From: Demequina maris
GTDB lineage: Bacteria; Actinomycetota; Actinomycetes; Actinomycetales; Demequinaceae
Length of the DNA stretch: 64,000 bases
Assembly: GCF_000971155.1 (NCBI RefSeq)
Contig: NZ_BBLX01000002.1
Span: forward strand, 62,001 to 126,000
Direction: 5' to 3'
The notes beneath the pieces are model-generated. The model worked only from the letters and a program-made list of their open reading frames with translations, searched no databases and was not told the DNA's origin. Positions 27,765-37,972 of the stretch are shown here, one piece after another. Position 1 is the stretch's first letter; every line of letters begins with the position of its first letter. The position numbers and the translations under genes are program-made.

Positions 27765-28885
27765 GTCAGCAATCTCTCCACGAGGTAGTCCATGCACTGC
27801 ACGAGCGACCCGACGTCCTCCGGATCCACGGCGGGGTAGACGCCCACGCGGACCTGGTTGCGGCCGAGCTTCCTGTACGGATCAATATCGACAACCCCTT
27901 GAGCGCGCAGGTGGCGGCGGAGCTCGGCGCTGTCGACCCGCGGGTCGAGGTCGATGGTGGCGACCACGGGCGAGCGCAGCGCGGGGTCGGCGACGAAGGG
28001 CGTCGCCCAGGACGTGCGCGCGGCCCACTCGTAGAGGGTCTGCGACGAGCGCGCCGAACGTCCCGCGGCGAACGCGAGGCCGCCGCCGGCGAGCATCCAC
28101 TCCAGCTGCGCGCGCATCATCACGAGAGTCGCGACCGCGGGCGTGTTGAGGGTCTGCTCGAGGCGCGAGTTGTCGAGCGCGACCTTGAGCGACAGCGACT
28201 CCGGGATCCAGCGCCCGCTCGCGGCGATCTCCTCGATCCGCGCGATCGCGGCCGGCGACACGATCGCGAACCACAGGCCGCCGTCCGACGCGAAGCTCTT
28301 CTGCGGCGCGAAGTAGTAGACGTCCGTCTGCGCGATGTCGACCTCGATGCCACCCGCCGCGGACGTCGCGTCCACGACGGTGAGGGCGTCGCCGATCCCC
28401 TCCGGGCGCAGCACCGGCACCGCGACGCCCGTCGAGGTCTCGTTGTGCGGCCACGCGTAGACGTCGATGCCGTCCTCGGCCTCCGGCAGCACGGCCTCGC
28501 CGCCGGGGGCGGTACGGATGGACGATGCGCCGAGGTGGGGCGCGAGGTCCGTCGCCTTCGCGAACTTCGAGCCGAACTCGCCGAACGCGCAGTGCTGCGC
28601 GCGCCCCTGTACCAGGGAGAACGCGGCGGCGTCCCAGAACATCGTCGAGCCGCCGTTGCCGAGGATCACCTCGTGGCCCTCGGGCAGCGCGTAGAGCTCG
28701 CCGAGCATCGTCCTGATGTCCCGCACGAGGCCCTTGACCGGGGCCTGGCGGTGCGAGGTGCCGAGGACTCCCGGCTGGCTCTCCACCAGGGCCTTCACCT
28801 GCGCGTCGCTCACCTTGGAGGGACCCGAGCCGAAGCGCCCGTCGCGGGGCAGGAGGGCATCCGGGAGCGTGATGATGTCCGTCAT
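27761..28885 (-). CDS. serC: Phosphoserine aminotransferase (mycobacterial type)
   Basis: A 374-residue PLP enzyme that makes 3-phosphoserine from 3-phosphohydroxypyruvate. The N-terminus is ITLPDALLPRDGRFGSGPSKV, typical of the actinobacterial form; the PLP lysine is in YYFAPQKSFASDGG; EILGNGGSTMFWD-like residues bind the cofactor. The start at 28885 has a TACAGT box 6 nt upstream, so it is probably leaderless. It shares a 40-nt gap with the divergent manA. Confidence 0.93.
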   Translation of the reverse strand: MTDIITLPDALLPRDGRFGSGPSKVSDAQVKALVESQPGVLGTSHRQAPVKGLVRDIRTMLGELYALPEGHEVILGNGGSTMFWDAAAFSLVQGRAQHCAFGEFGSKFAKATDLAPHLGASSIRTAPGGEAVLPEAEDGIDVYAWPHNETSTGVAVPVLRPEGIGDALTVVDATSAAGGIEVDIAQTDVYYFAPQKSFASDGGLWFAIVSPAAIARIEEIAASGRWIPESLSLKVALDNSRLEQTLNTPAVATLVMMRAQLEWMLAGGGLAFAAGRSARSSQTLYEWAARTSWATPFVADPALRSPVVATIDLDPRVDSAELRRHLRAQGVVDIDPYRKLGRNQVRVGVYPAVDPEDVGSLVQCMDYLVERLLT

Positions 28886-28891
28886 GGCATC

Positions 28892-28897
28892 ACTGTA
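28892..28897 (-). promoter_or_regulatory. -10 box (TACAGT) for leaderless serC
   Basis: On the minus strand TACAGT ends 6 nt before the ATG at 28885. The weak opposing box CATCAT (28913-28918) lies 7 nt before the manA GTG, so the two promoters face away within 40 nt. Confidence 0.55.
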
Positions 28898-28925
28898 GTG
28901 GCGGGGTCCTGGCATCATTGCGGGC

Positions 28926-30131
28926 GTGTATCGCCTTCAGCCTGCCCTTCAGAACTACGCGTGGGGGATGACCGAGGTCCTCGAGGACCTGGTCGGACTC
29001 CCGCACTCCGGCGACCCCGTCGCGGAGGCCTGGTGGGGCGCGCACACCTCCGCGCCCGCGCTCGCGATCGCGGCGCACCACGACGGCGCGGACGAGGCGG
29101 GCCTCCACGCGGGCGACGCGCTGCCGCTCGACGAGCTGATCTCGCGCATCCCCGAGACGATGCTCGGCCCGGACCTCGCCGGCCGCTGGGAGCGCCTGCC
29201 GTACCTCCTCAAGGTGCTCGCGATCGCGAAGCCGCTGTCTCTGCAGGTGCACCCCACGCTCGACCAGGCCGAGGCCGGCTACAAGGACGAGGACCAGCGC
29301 GGCGTCCCCGCGGACGCGCCCACCCGAACCTTCAAGGACCGCTCGCACAAGCCCGAGATGATCGTCGCGCTCACGCCGATGACGCTGCTCGCCGGCTTCC
29401 GTCCCGCGAACGCCGTCGCGCAGGACCTCGTGTGGCTCGGCCAGCCCTGCACGCGCCGCTGGGCGGAGGAGCTCGCCAACGCCACCGAGCCCACGGTCGC
29501 GCTCGGCCAGTACATCCAGAAGGTGCTGCGCGACCCCGAGGCCCCCGCGGCGCTCGAGGCGCTCGTCGAGGTCGGCGGCCGCTCCGGCGTGCCCGAGTCG
29601 CTCGCCGTCGCCTCCGCCGCGGCCCTCGAGTTCCCCGGCGACCCGGGCGCGCTCGTCGCGATCGCCCTCAACGTCGTGCGCCTGACCCCGGGCCAGGCGT
29701 GCTTCACCACCGCGGGCGTCATCCACTCGTACCAGTCGGGCGTCGGCGTCGAGATCATGGCGAACTCCGACAACGTCGTGCGCGCGGGCCTCACGCCCAA
29801 GCCGGTCGACATCGACCTGCTCGTCGCGCTCACCGACGGCACGCCGACCCCGCCCCCGCGGGTGATCACCGAGCGCGACGGCGCGGTCACGCGCTTCCCC
29901 ACGCCCGTCGACGAGTTCGCGCTGTCGATGGTCGAGCGAGGCTCCGCGGCCTTCGAGCCCGGCCCGCGCATCGTCCTCGCCGTGGACGGCACCGCGGCGG
30001 TCCACGGCGAGCGGGGCAGCGTGTCGCTGGCGCGCGGCGAGGCCGTGTTCGTGCCGCACGGCGACGGGCGTCTCATGGTCGATGCGGTGGGGTCGACCTT
30101 CGTGGTCGAAGTGCCTACGTCGGGGTCGTAG
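28926..30131 (+). CDS. manA: Mannose-6-phosphate isomerase, class I
   Basis: A 401-residue zinc isomerase linking fructose-6-phosphate and mannose-6-phosphate. It has the N-terminal YAWGMTEVLEDL, metal ligands in LSLQVHPTLDQA (Gln and His), KPEMIVAL (Glu) and the late VIHSYQSGVGVEIM (His). It supplies mannose for GDP-mannose, glycans and lipomannan. The GTG start lies 40 nt from divergent serC. A motif copy at 29967 is read in the Pro-Arg-Ile-Val frame. ugd follows after 21 nt. Confidence 0.93.
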   Translation: MYRLQPALQNYAWGMTEVLEDLVGLPHSGDPVAEAWWGAHTSAPALAIAAHHDGADEAGLHAGDALPLDELISRIPETMLGPDLAGRWERLPYLLKVLAIAKPLSLQVHPTLDQAEAGYKDEDQRGVPADAPTRTFKDRSHKPEMIVALTPMTLLAGFRPANAVAQDLVWLGQPCTRRWAEELANATEPTVALGQYIQKVLRDPEAPAALEALVEVGGRSGVPESLAVASAAALEFPGDPGALVAIALNVVRLTPGQACFTTAGVIHSYQSGVGVEIMANSDNVVRAGLTPKPVDIDLLVALTDGTPTPPPRVITERDGAVTRFPTPVDEFALSMVERGSAAFEPGPRIVLAVDGTAAVHGERGSVSLARGEAVFVPHGDGRLMVDAVGSTFVVEVPTSGS

Positions 30132-30139
30132 CGAGCCAC

Positions 30140-30145
30140 TACCCT
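30140..30145 (+). promoter_or_regulatory. -10 box (TACCCT) for leaderless ugd
   Basis: TACCCT ends 7 nt before the ATG at 30153; no ribosome site. Confidence 0.5.
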
Positions 30146-30152
30146 GGGGGCC

Positions 30153-31487
30153 ATGTCTCTTCGCATCTCCGTTTTCGGTACCGGTTATCTGGGGGCCACG
30201 CACGCGGCCGGTATGGCGGAGCTCGGTCATGAGGTCATCGGTGTCGATATCGACCCGGCCAAGATCGAGCGCCTGCAGCGCGGCGAGGTCCCCTTCTACG
30301 AGCCCGGGCTGCCCGAGCTCCTTCGCAAGCACGTCGAGTCGGGCCGGTTGCGGTTCACGACGGACGCGGCCGAGGCGGCCGAGTTCGCCGACGTCCACTT
30401 CATCGGGGTGGGCACGCCGCAGAAGAAGGGCTCGTATGCGGCGGACATGACGTTCGTCGACTCCGTGATCGAGACCCTGGCGCCGCTGATCACGCGTCCC
30501 GCGGTGATCCTGGGCAAGTCGACGGTGCCGGTGGGCACCGCGGCGCGTCTGGCGGCGCGGGTGCGGGAGCTGTCTCCGGTGGGTGAGGACGCGCAGCTGG
30601 GCTGGAACCCGGAGTTCCTGCGCGAGGGCTTCGCGGTCGAGGACACGCTGCGGCCCGATCGTCTGGTGATCGGTGTGGACAAGGACCGTCCGGGCCGCAT
30701 CGAGGAGGTCGCGCGCGAGTGCTACGCCGACGCGATCTCCCGCGACACGCCGTTCCTGGTGACGGACCTGGCGACCGCGGAGCTGGTCAAGGTGTCCGCG
30801 AACGCGTTCCTGGCGACGAAGATCTCGTTCATCAACGCGATCGCGGAGGTGTGCGAGGCCACCGGTGCCGATGTCGTGGAGCTGGCGGACGCGATCGGTC
30901 ACGATGCGCGCATCGGCCGCAAGTTCCTGGGCGCCGGTCTGGGCTTCGGTGGCGGCTGCCTGCCCAAGGACATCCGTGCGTTCATGGCGCGTGCGGGCGA
31001 GCTGGGTGTGGATCAGGCGTTGACGTTCCTGCGTGAGGTCGACGACGTGAACCTGCGTCGTCGTCAGCATGTGATCGGCCTGGTCGAGGGCGAGCTGGAC
31101 GGCCGCCTCAAGGGCGGCAAGGTCGCGGTGCTGGGTGCGGCGTTCAAGCCCGAGTCGGACGACATCCGTGACTCGCCGGCGCTGGACGTGGCGGGCCGTC
31201 TGCACCTCGAGGGTGCGGACGTGCGGGTCTTCGACCCCGAGGCGATGGCCAACGCCGCGCAGATGTGGCCGACCCTGACGTTCGCCGAGAGCGCCGCGGA
31301 CGCGGTCAAGGACGCCGAGGTCGTGGTGGTCGCCACGGAGTGGAAGGAGTTCCGCTCGCTGGACCCCCACGCCGTCGCGGAGCTCGTGGCGAACAAGGTG
31401 ATCGTCGACGGGCGCAACTGCCTGCCCGCCGAGCAGTGGATCGACGCCGGCTGGCGCTACATCGGACTGGGACGCCACGCGTCCTGA
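30153..31487 (+). CDS. ugd: UDP-glucose 6-dehydrogenase
   Basis: A 444-residue NAD enzyme that oxidises UDP-glucose to UDP-glucuronate for cell-surface polysaccharides. The N-terminal Rossmann motif is VFGTGYLGATHA, the central helix has KVSANAFLATKISFINAIAE, the catalytic Cys is in FGGGCLPKD, and the C-terminal UDP domain has LGAAFKPESDDIRDSPALD. Its third codon positions use T more often than neighbouring genes (GGT, CGT, GAT), a mild sign of a different history. No other surface-sugar gene is adjacent. Confidence 0.92.
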   Translation: MSLRISVFGTGYLGATHAAGMAELGHEVIGVDIDPAKIERLQRGEVPFYEPGLPELLRKHVESGRLRFTTDAAEAAEFADVHFIGVGTPQKKGSYAADMTFVDSVIETLAPLITRPAVILGKSTVPVGTAARLAARVRELSPVGEDAQLGWNPEFLREGFAVEDTLRPDRLVIGVDKDRPGRIEEVARECYADAISRDTPFLVTDLATAELVKVSANAFLATKISFINAIAEVCEATGADVVELADAIGHDARIGRKFLGAGLGFGGGCLPKDIRAFMARAGELGVDQALTFLREVDDVNLRRRQHVIGLVEGELDGRLKGGKVAVLGAAFKPESDDIRDSPALDVAGRLHLEGADVRVFDPEAMANAAQMWPTLTFAESAADAVKDAEVVVVATEWKEFRSLDPHAVAELVANKVIVDGRNCLPAEQWIDAGWRYIGLGRHAS

Positions 31488-31499
31488 ACGGAGCTCGTC

Positions 31500-32180
31500 A
31501 TGACGGACCTCATCGACACGACGGAGATGTACCTCCGCACCATCTACGAGCTGATCGAGGACGGCGTCACGCCCATGCGCGCGCGCCTCGCGGAGCACCT
31601 GGGCCACGCCGGCCCGACGGTCTCGCAGACGATCGCGCGGATGGAGCGGGACGGGCTCGTCGTCGTGACGGAGGACCGCCACCTCGAGCTCACGGCCGAG
31701 GGCGAGGCGCTCGCGATGCGGGTGATGCGCAAGCACCGCCTCGCGGAGCGCCTCCTCACGGACGTCATCGGCCTGGACCTCGCGCACGTCCACGACGAGG
31801 CCTGCCGGTGGGAGCACGTGATGAGCGAGCGCGTCGAGCGGCGCCTCCTCGAGGTGCTCGACACCCCCACCGTGTCGCCCTACGGCAACCCCATCCCCGG
31901 CCTCGCGGAGCTGGGGGTCGAGGACGCCGCCCCCGCCCCCGAGGAGCGCCGTCTGACGGACCTCGCGGACGCCGGTGTGGCGCACGTCACAGTCACCCGC
32001 ATCGGGGAGCACCCCCAGGCGGACCTGCAGCTGCTCGGCGAGATGGTCGAGAACGGTGTGCTGCCAGGCGCGACGGTAGGGCTCTCGGGGGGTCCCGAGA
32101 CGGTCGAGATCACGGTCGGCGGCCGTAGGGGAGTGCTGGGCAAAGATCAGGCGCGCCACATCTTCGGCTTGCCTTCCTAG
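31500..32180 (+). CDS. ideR: Iron-dependent repressor, DtxR/IdeR family
   Basis: A 226-residue repressor with a winged helix (TPMRARLAEHLGHAGPTVSQTIARME), a metal-binding dimerisation domain and an SH3-like end. Residues match DtxR one for one: Met10, His79, Glu83, His98, Cys102, Glu105 and His106. Cys102 marks the iron type (MntR proteins have Asp there). With Fe2+ it should repress iron uptake genes. No iron uptake gene is near. It lies 12 nt after ugd with a GGAG ribosome site. Confidence 0.92.
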   Translation: MTDLIDTTEMYLRTIYELIEDGVTPMRARLAEHLGHAGPTVSQTIARMERDGLVVVTEDRHLELTAEGEALAMRVMRKHRLAERLLTDVIGLDLAHVHDEACRWEHVMSERVERRLLEVLDTPTVSPYGNPIPGLAELGVEDAAPAPEERRLTDLADAGVAHVTVTRIGEHPQADLQLLGEMVENGVLPGATVGLSGGPETVEITVGGRRGVLGKDQARHIFGLPS

Positions 32181-32185
32181 GGAAC

Positions 32186-32210
32186 TTTGATAAATTTTCG
32201 ATAACAACGA
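32186..32210 (+). promoter_or_regulatory. AT-rich TTTGATAA/TTTCGATAAC element upstream of the NlpC/P60 gene
   Basis: TTTGATAA (32186) and TTTCGATAAC (32196) lie 10 nt apart in a distinctly AT-rich patch. TTTCGATAACGA also occurs upstream of pstS (3214-3225). It may be a promoter or binding site. The remaining leader to 32336 shows no gene; a structured RNA leader cannot be excluded. Confidence 0.4.
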
Positions 32211-32336
32211 ACGGCCACGACGGCATGGAGACCTCCTCCACGGCGCCCCGACCAAGACGAAACGCTCGAAGATGACGCGAGCGCTGAGGGTGCAGAAACA
32301 TCGACGCGCACGGGGCGCGGAAGGAACGAAAACACA

Positions 32337-33056
32337 TTGAAGTACGGATACATGCGCGCCAAGACGCGCGCGGTGGCCGCGGCCACGGGTGCAGCACTCG
32401 TGGTCGTCCCCCTCACAGGAGCCGCCGCTGCAGCCTTGGTCACCGATGAGTCCGCCGACTCCGGTGCCCGCCTCGACGCCGCGGCCTACACGGCCTACAG
32501 CAATGACATCGCGGACATCCCCGAGGTCACCACGGCCTCGAAGAAGAAGGACGCGTACACGATCGACACCCCGACGGTGAAGGTCAAGGTGCCGCCGCCG
32601 CCGGAGCCCGAGCCGGAGCCCGTCGTCGTCGAGGACACCACCTCGTACGAGTCGACGACCAGCACCGCGACCACCGTGTCGAGCGTCGAGACCACCACCA
32701 CTCCCTCGGCCGACGTCCAGGCCGCGATCTCCGGCTCCGCCGTGATCGCCGAGGCCTCGAAGTACGTGGGCGTGCCCTACGTCTCGGGCGGCTCCACGCC
32801 GTCGGGCTTCGACTGCTCGGGCTTCGTGTCCTACGTCTACGGCCAGCTCGGCATCTCGCTGCCGCGCTCCTCGGGCTCGTACTACTCGGTGGGCACCCGC
32901 GTGTCGACGCCGCAGCCGGGCGACATCATCGTCACCCCGGGCCACGTGGCGATCTACGCCGGCCCGAACCTGCAGATCGACGCCGCGACGCCTGGCACCA
33001 CCATCCAGTTCCGCGCGATCTGGCAGACCGGCCAGGTCTACGTCCGCGTCACCTGA
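32337..33056 (+). CDS. Secreted NlpC/P60 peptidoglycan hydrolase
   Basis: 239 residues. An N-terminal signal peptide or anchor (about 12-35) is followed by a Pro/Glu and Ser/Thr linker (residues 80-125) and a C-terminal NlpC/P60 domain: catalytic Cys in SGFDCSGFVSYVYG, His in TPGHVAIYAG, and a third polar residue in the following strand. It should cut D-gamma-glutamyl bonds in wall peptides. The TTG at 32337 has GGAAGGAACG at a good distance; the ATG at 32352 is the alternative. A terminator follows at 33070. Confidence 0.9.
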   Translation: MKYGYMRAKTRAVAAATGAALVVVPLTGAAAAALVTDESADSGARLDAAAYTAYSNDIADIPEVTTASKKKDAYTIDTPTVKVKVPPPPEPEPEPVVVEDTTSYESTTSTATTVSSVETTTTPSADVQAAISGSAVIAEASKYVGVPYVSGGSTPSGFDCSGFVSYVYGQLGISLPRSSGSYYSVGTRVSTPQPGDIIVTPGHVAIYAGPNLQIDAATPGTTIQFRAIWQTGQVYVRVT

Positions 33057-33069
33057 TCGCATCCGCGTC

Positions 33070-33103
33070 GCGAGGGCCGTCACCGCAAGGTGGCGGCCCT
33101 CGC
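33070..33103 (+). terminator. Terminator after the NlpC/P60 gene
   Basis: GCGAGGGCCGTCACC pairs with GGTGGCGGCCCTCGC (one wobble) around a GCAA tetraloop. Confidence 0.85.
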
Positions 33104-33168
33104 TGCGTCTCCGGGCGGCTCGCGCTCCCCAGGCCGCCGCATCGTCCTTCCGCACCTCTCGGCGCCGC

Positions 33169-33174
33169 TACGGT
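33169..33174 (+). promoter_or_regulatory. -10 box (TACGGT) for the leaderless aldo/keto reductase
   Basis: TACGGT ends 6 nt before the ATG at 33181. Confidence 0.5.
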
Positions 33175-33180
33175 GGAACC

Positions 33181-34167
33181 ATGAGGACGACGATGGTGCC
33201 GAACCTGGGACGTGAGATCTCGCTGGTGGGTCTGGGGACCTGGCAGCTGGGTGGCGATTGGGCCACCGTGGGCGACGAGGCCGCGCAGGAGGTGCTCACC
33301 GCCTCGGCGGACGCCGGCACGCGCCTGTTCGACACGGCGGACGTGTACGGCGACGGCCGCTCGGAGAAGGCGATCGGCCGGTTCCTGGCCGGGCGCGACG
33401 ACCGCGACGACTTCGTGGTCTTCACCAAGATGGGCCGCCGCGCGACCCCGCACGAGGACAGCGCGTACACGCTCGACAACTTCCGCCGGTGGACGGACCG
33501 CTCGCGCGAGAACCTCGGTGTCGAGACCCTTGACCTCGTGCAGCTGCACTGCCCGCCCTCGTCGGTGTACGAGCAGCAGCGCGTCTACGACGACCTCCGC
33601 ACGCTGCAGCAGGACGGCGCGATCGCGCGCTGGGGTGTCTCGGTGGAGCTCGTGGACGAGGCCCTCGCGGCGCTCGAGCAGCCCGACCTCGCGACCATCC
33701 AGATCATCGTGAACATCTTCCGCCGCAAGCCTCTCGAGCGCGTGCTGCCGCTGGCCGCCGAGCGGGGCGTGGGCATCATCGCGCGCCTGCCGCTCGCGTC
33801 GGGGCTGCTGTCGGGCAAGTACGACGAGCACACCACGTTCGCGCCCGAGGACCACCGCACGTGGAACCGTGACGGGTCGAAGATGAACATCGGCGAGACG
33901 TTCTCCGGGATCCCGTTCGAGGTGGGCGTCCAGGCCGCGCGCGAGGTCGCCGCGCTGACCCCCGAGGGCTGGACCACGGCGCAGATGGCGCTCGGCTGGC
34001 TCGCGCAGGTGGGCGTCGCGACGATGATCCCCGGCGCGTCCAAGGTGTCGCAGGCGCAGTCCAACGCGGCCGCCGCGGACTTCCCCGAGCTCCCCGCGGA
34101 GACCATGGACCGGCTCGAGCAGATCTACGAGACGTACTGCCGGGAGCACGTGCACGAGGTGTTCTGA
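33181..34167 (+). CDS. Aldo/keto reductase
   Basis: A 328-residue NADPH-type oxidoreductase with a TIM-barrel pattern: LFDTADVYGDGRSE (catalytic Asp and Tyr), FTKMGRR (Lys), DLVQLHCPP (His), and a C-terminal cofactor segment MIPGASKVSQAQSN. The physiological substrate is not evident. It resembles the general-stress or sugar-aldehyde type common in actinobacteria. No operon partner; a 150-nt gap with a direct repeat pair follows before tRNA-Arg. Confidence 0.9.
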   Translation: MRTTMVPNLGREISLVGLGTWQLGGDWATVGDEAAQEVLTASADAGTRLFDTADVYGDGRSEKAIGRFLAGRDDRDDFVVFTKMGRRATPHEDSAYTLDNFRRWTDRSRENLGVETLDLVQLHCPPSSVYEQQRVYDDLRTLQQDGAIARWGVSVELVDEALAALEQPDLATIQIIVNIFRRKPLERVLPLAAERGVGIIARLPLASGLLSGKYDEHTTFAPEDHRTWNRDGSKMNIGETFSGIPFEVGVQAAREVAALTPEGWTTAQMALGWLAQVGVATMIPGASKVSQAQSNAAAADFPELPAETMDRLEQIYETYCREHVHEVF

Positions 34168-34175
34168 GCGCGAAT

Positions 34176-34232
34176 GCACCGTCAGCGGTACGGCTGAGAC
34201 CCGGGGCCCCCGAAAACGCACCGTCAGCGGTA
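34176..34232. repeat. Two 15-bp direct repeats, 42 nt apart
   Basis: GCACCGTCAGCGGTA occurs at 34176-34190 and 34218-34232, a spacing of four helical turns. The second copy extends into the small dyad CAGCG-GTAT-CGCTG. They lie after the aldo/keto reductase and before tRNA-Arg. Confidence 0.7.
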
Positions 34233-34318
34233 TCGCTGGCGCGGGTTGGGCTTCCGGCGGCACGATCCGCGGGTCGCCCCGCGCGCAGCCGGTACCCTGG
34301 TCCGCGTATCCCACGCTC

Positions 34319-34394
34319 GCGCCTGTAGCTCAGTGGATAGAGCACCGCTCTCCTAAAGCGGGTGTCGCCAGTTCGAATCTGGCCAGGCGCACCA
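34319..34394 (+). tRNA. tRNA-Arg (anticodon CCT)
   Basis: Acceptor GCGCCTG/CAGGCGC, D arm AGCTC-AGTGGATA-GAGC, anticodon stem CCGCT/AGCGG with loop CTCCTAA (anticodon CCT), T arm CCAG-TTCGAAT-CTGG, and encoded CCA (34392-34394). It decodes AGG, a rare codon here. Confidence 0.95.
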
Positions 34395-34443
34395 TCGGGT
34401 CGGGTTCCGACCATCGTCCCACCCGCGCCCGCCGCGCGAGGCA

Positions 34444-34449
34444 TAACGT
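34444..34449 (+). promoter_or_regulatory. -10 box (TAACGT) for the leaderless P-type ATPase gene
   Basis: TAACGT ends 6 nt before the ATG at 34456; no ribosome site. Confidence 0.5.
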
Positions 34450-34455
34450 GGTGAC

Positions 34456-36759
<2,304 letters not shown>

Positions 36760-36762
36760 CCC

Positions 36763-37929
36763 GTGCCGGGCCGCGCGACGGTCGACGCCGTCATCGTGGG
36801 CGGGGGTGCCGCGGGCCTGTCGCTCGCCGCGCACCTCGCGGCCGCCGGCTGGGGCGACGACGTCGTGCTTCTCGACGACGGAGCGCAGCCCCTCGAGGAC
36901 CGCTCGTGGGCGTGGTGGAGCACCGGCGGCGGGCTGCTCGACGGCGCGGCGTCGACGGCGCTCGGCGCGGCGGACGTCGCGGGCGAGGGCTGGTCGCGAC
37001 GGCTCGACCTCGGCCCGTACGCCTACCGCGTCGCCACGGGACCGGCGCTCGCGGAGGCCGCCACCCGGCTCGTCGCGTCGCGGCCCGGCTACCGGCGGCT
37101 GCGCGGCACCGCGCGCACCCTGGCGGTGGACGATGCGGGGGTCCAGGTCGCGTACGAGGACCCGGACGGCCGGGCGCGCGCGGTGCGCGCCCGCTGGGTC
37201 TTCGACTCGGTGGGGCCCGGCGCGGCGGCACCCGTCCCCGACCCGGACGCCCGGTTGGACCTCCTGGGCCTGCACGTCGAGACGGACCGCGACGCCTTCG
37301 ACCCCGGCGCGGTCACGCTCATGGACTTCCGCACCGGCCAGGAGGACGGGCTCGCCTTCGTGTACGTGCTGCCGACGTCCGCGCGGACGGCGCTGGTCGA
37401 GCGGACCGTCTACGCGGCACCCGAGGCGCCCGCGATCCCGCACGACCCCCACCTCTCGGCCTACCTCCGCGACGTCCTGCGCGTGGGCGGGCACCGGATC
37501 GTCGCGCGCGAGGAGGGCACAATCCCGCTGCGCGTGCGCCCGCCGGCGGCGCCCGAGGGCCCGGTCGTCCCGATCGGCGCGCGCGCCGGGATGATCAAGG
37601 CCTCCACGGGCTACGCGTTCGGCCGGATCCAGCGCCACAGCGCCGCGATCGCGGCCGCGCTCGCGGCGGGACGCTACCCGGGCCGGGCGGCGGTGCATCG
37701 TCGCTGGCCGCGCACGCAGGACGCCGCGCTCCTGCGCGTCGCGCGCGCCGACCCCGCCGAGGCGCGCGCCTTCCTCGAGACGCTGCTCCGACGCAACCCC
37801 GCGCCGCGCATCCTGGCCTTCTTCGACGAGGACCTCCCGCCTCGCGAGCACCTGCGCCTGTACGCCACGCTGCCGCTGCTGCGCTTCGGCCTCGCGTGCG
37901 CCTCCGCATCGTCCCGACGCCCCCGGTAG
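36763..37929 (+). CDS. Lycopene-cyclase-like flavoprotein
   Basis: A 388-residue protein with an N-terminal FAD motif VDAVIVGGGAAGLSLAAHLA, then DDGAQPLEDRSWAWW and a central FVYVLPTSARTALVERTVY, close to bacterial CrtY-type lycopene beta-cyclases. These make the rings of beta-carotene-type carotenoids without net redox change. The GTG start is 3 nt after the ATPase stop, so both may be one transcript. No crtE, crtB or crtI is in the window. The motif occurs at 37128 (Asp-Asp-Ala) and 37905 (Ala-Ser-Ser). Confidence 0.8.
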   Translation: MPGRATVDAVIVGGGAAGLSLAAHLAAAGWGDDVVLLDDGAQPLEDRSWAWWSTGGGLLDGAASTALGAADVAGEGWSRRLDLGPYAYRVATGPALAEAATRLVASRPGYRRLRGTARTLAVDDAGVQVAYEDPDGRARAVRARWVFDSVGPGAAAPVPDPDARLDLLGLHVETDRDAFDPGAVTLMDFRTGQEDGLAFVYVLPTSARTALVERTVYAAPEAPAIPHDPHLSAYLRDVLRVGGHRIVAREEGTIPLRVRPPAAPEGPVVPIGARAGMIKASTGYAFGRIQRHSAAIAAALAAGRYPGRAAVHRRWPRTQDAALLRVARADPAEARAFLETLLRRNPAPRILAFFDEDLPPREHLRLYATLPLLRFGLACASASSRRPR

Positions 37930-37958
37930 CGGCGGCCCGGGACGCATCCCGGCGCGCG

Positions 37959-37964
37959 TAACCT
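37959..37964 (+). promoter_or_regulatory. -10 box (TAACCT) for the ROK regulator
   Basis: TAACCT ends 8 nt before the ATG at 37973; no ribosome site. Confidence 0.45.
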
Positions 37965-37972
37965 TGCTCACC

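Noticed and set aside
31500-32180. Manganese repressor MntR
   Set aside because: Cys102 and the other ligands match DtxR/IdeR; MntR proteins have Asp at that position.
32181-32336. Cyclic di-AMP riboswitch upstream of the NlpC/P60 gene
   Set aside because: Such leaders are common before cell-wall hydrolase genes, but I could not find the conserved core by eye; a covariance search would be decisive.
28890-33155. Long minus-strand open frame across manA, ugd, dtxR and NlpC/P60
   Set aside because: Its product is Arg/His/Asp-rich shadow sequence; the plus-strand genes have clear families, starts and codon bias.
34319-34394. tRNA-associated integrated element at tRNA-Arg
   Set aside because: No integrase and no duplicate of the tRNA 3' end was found within the window.
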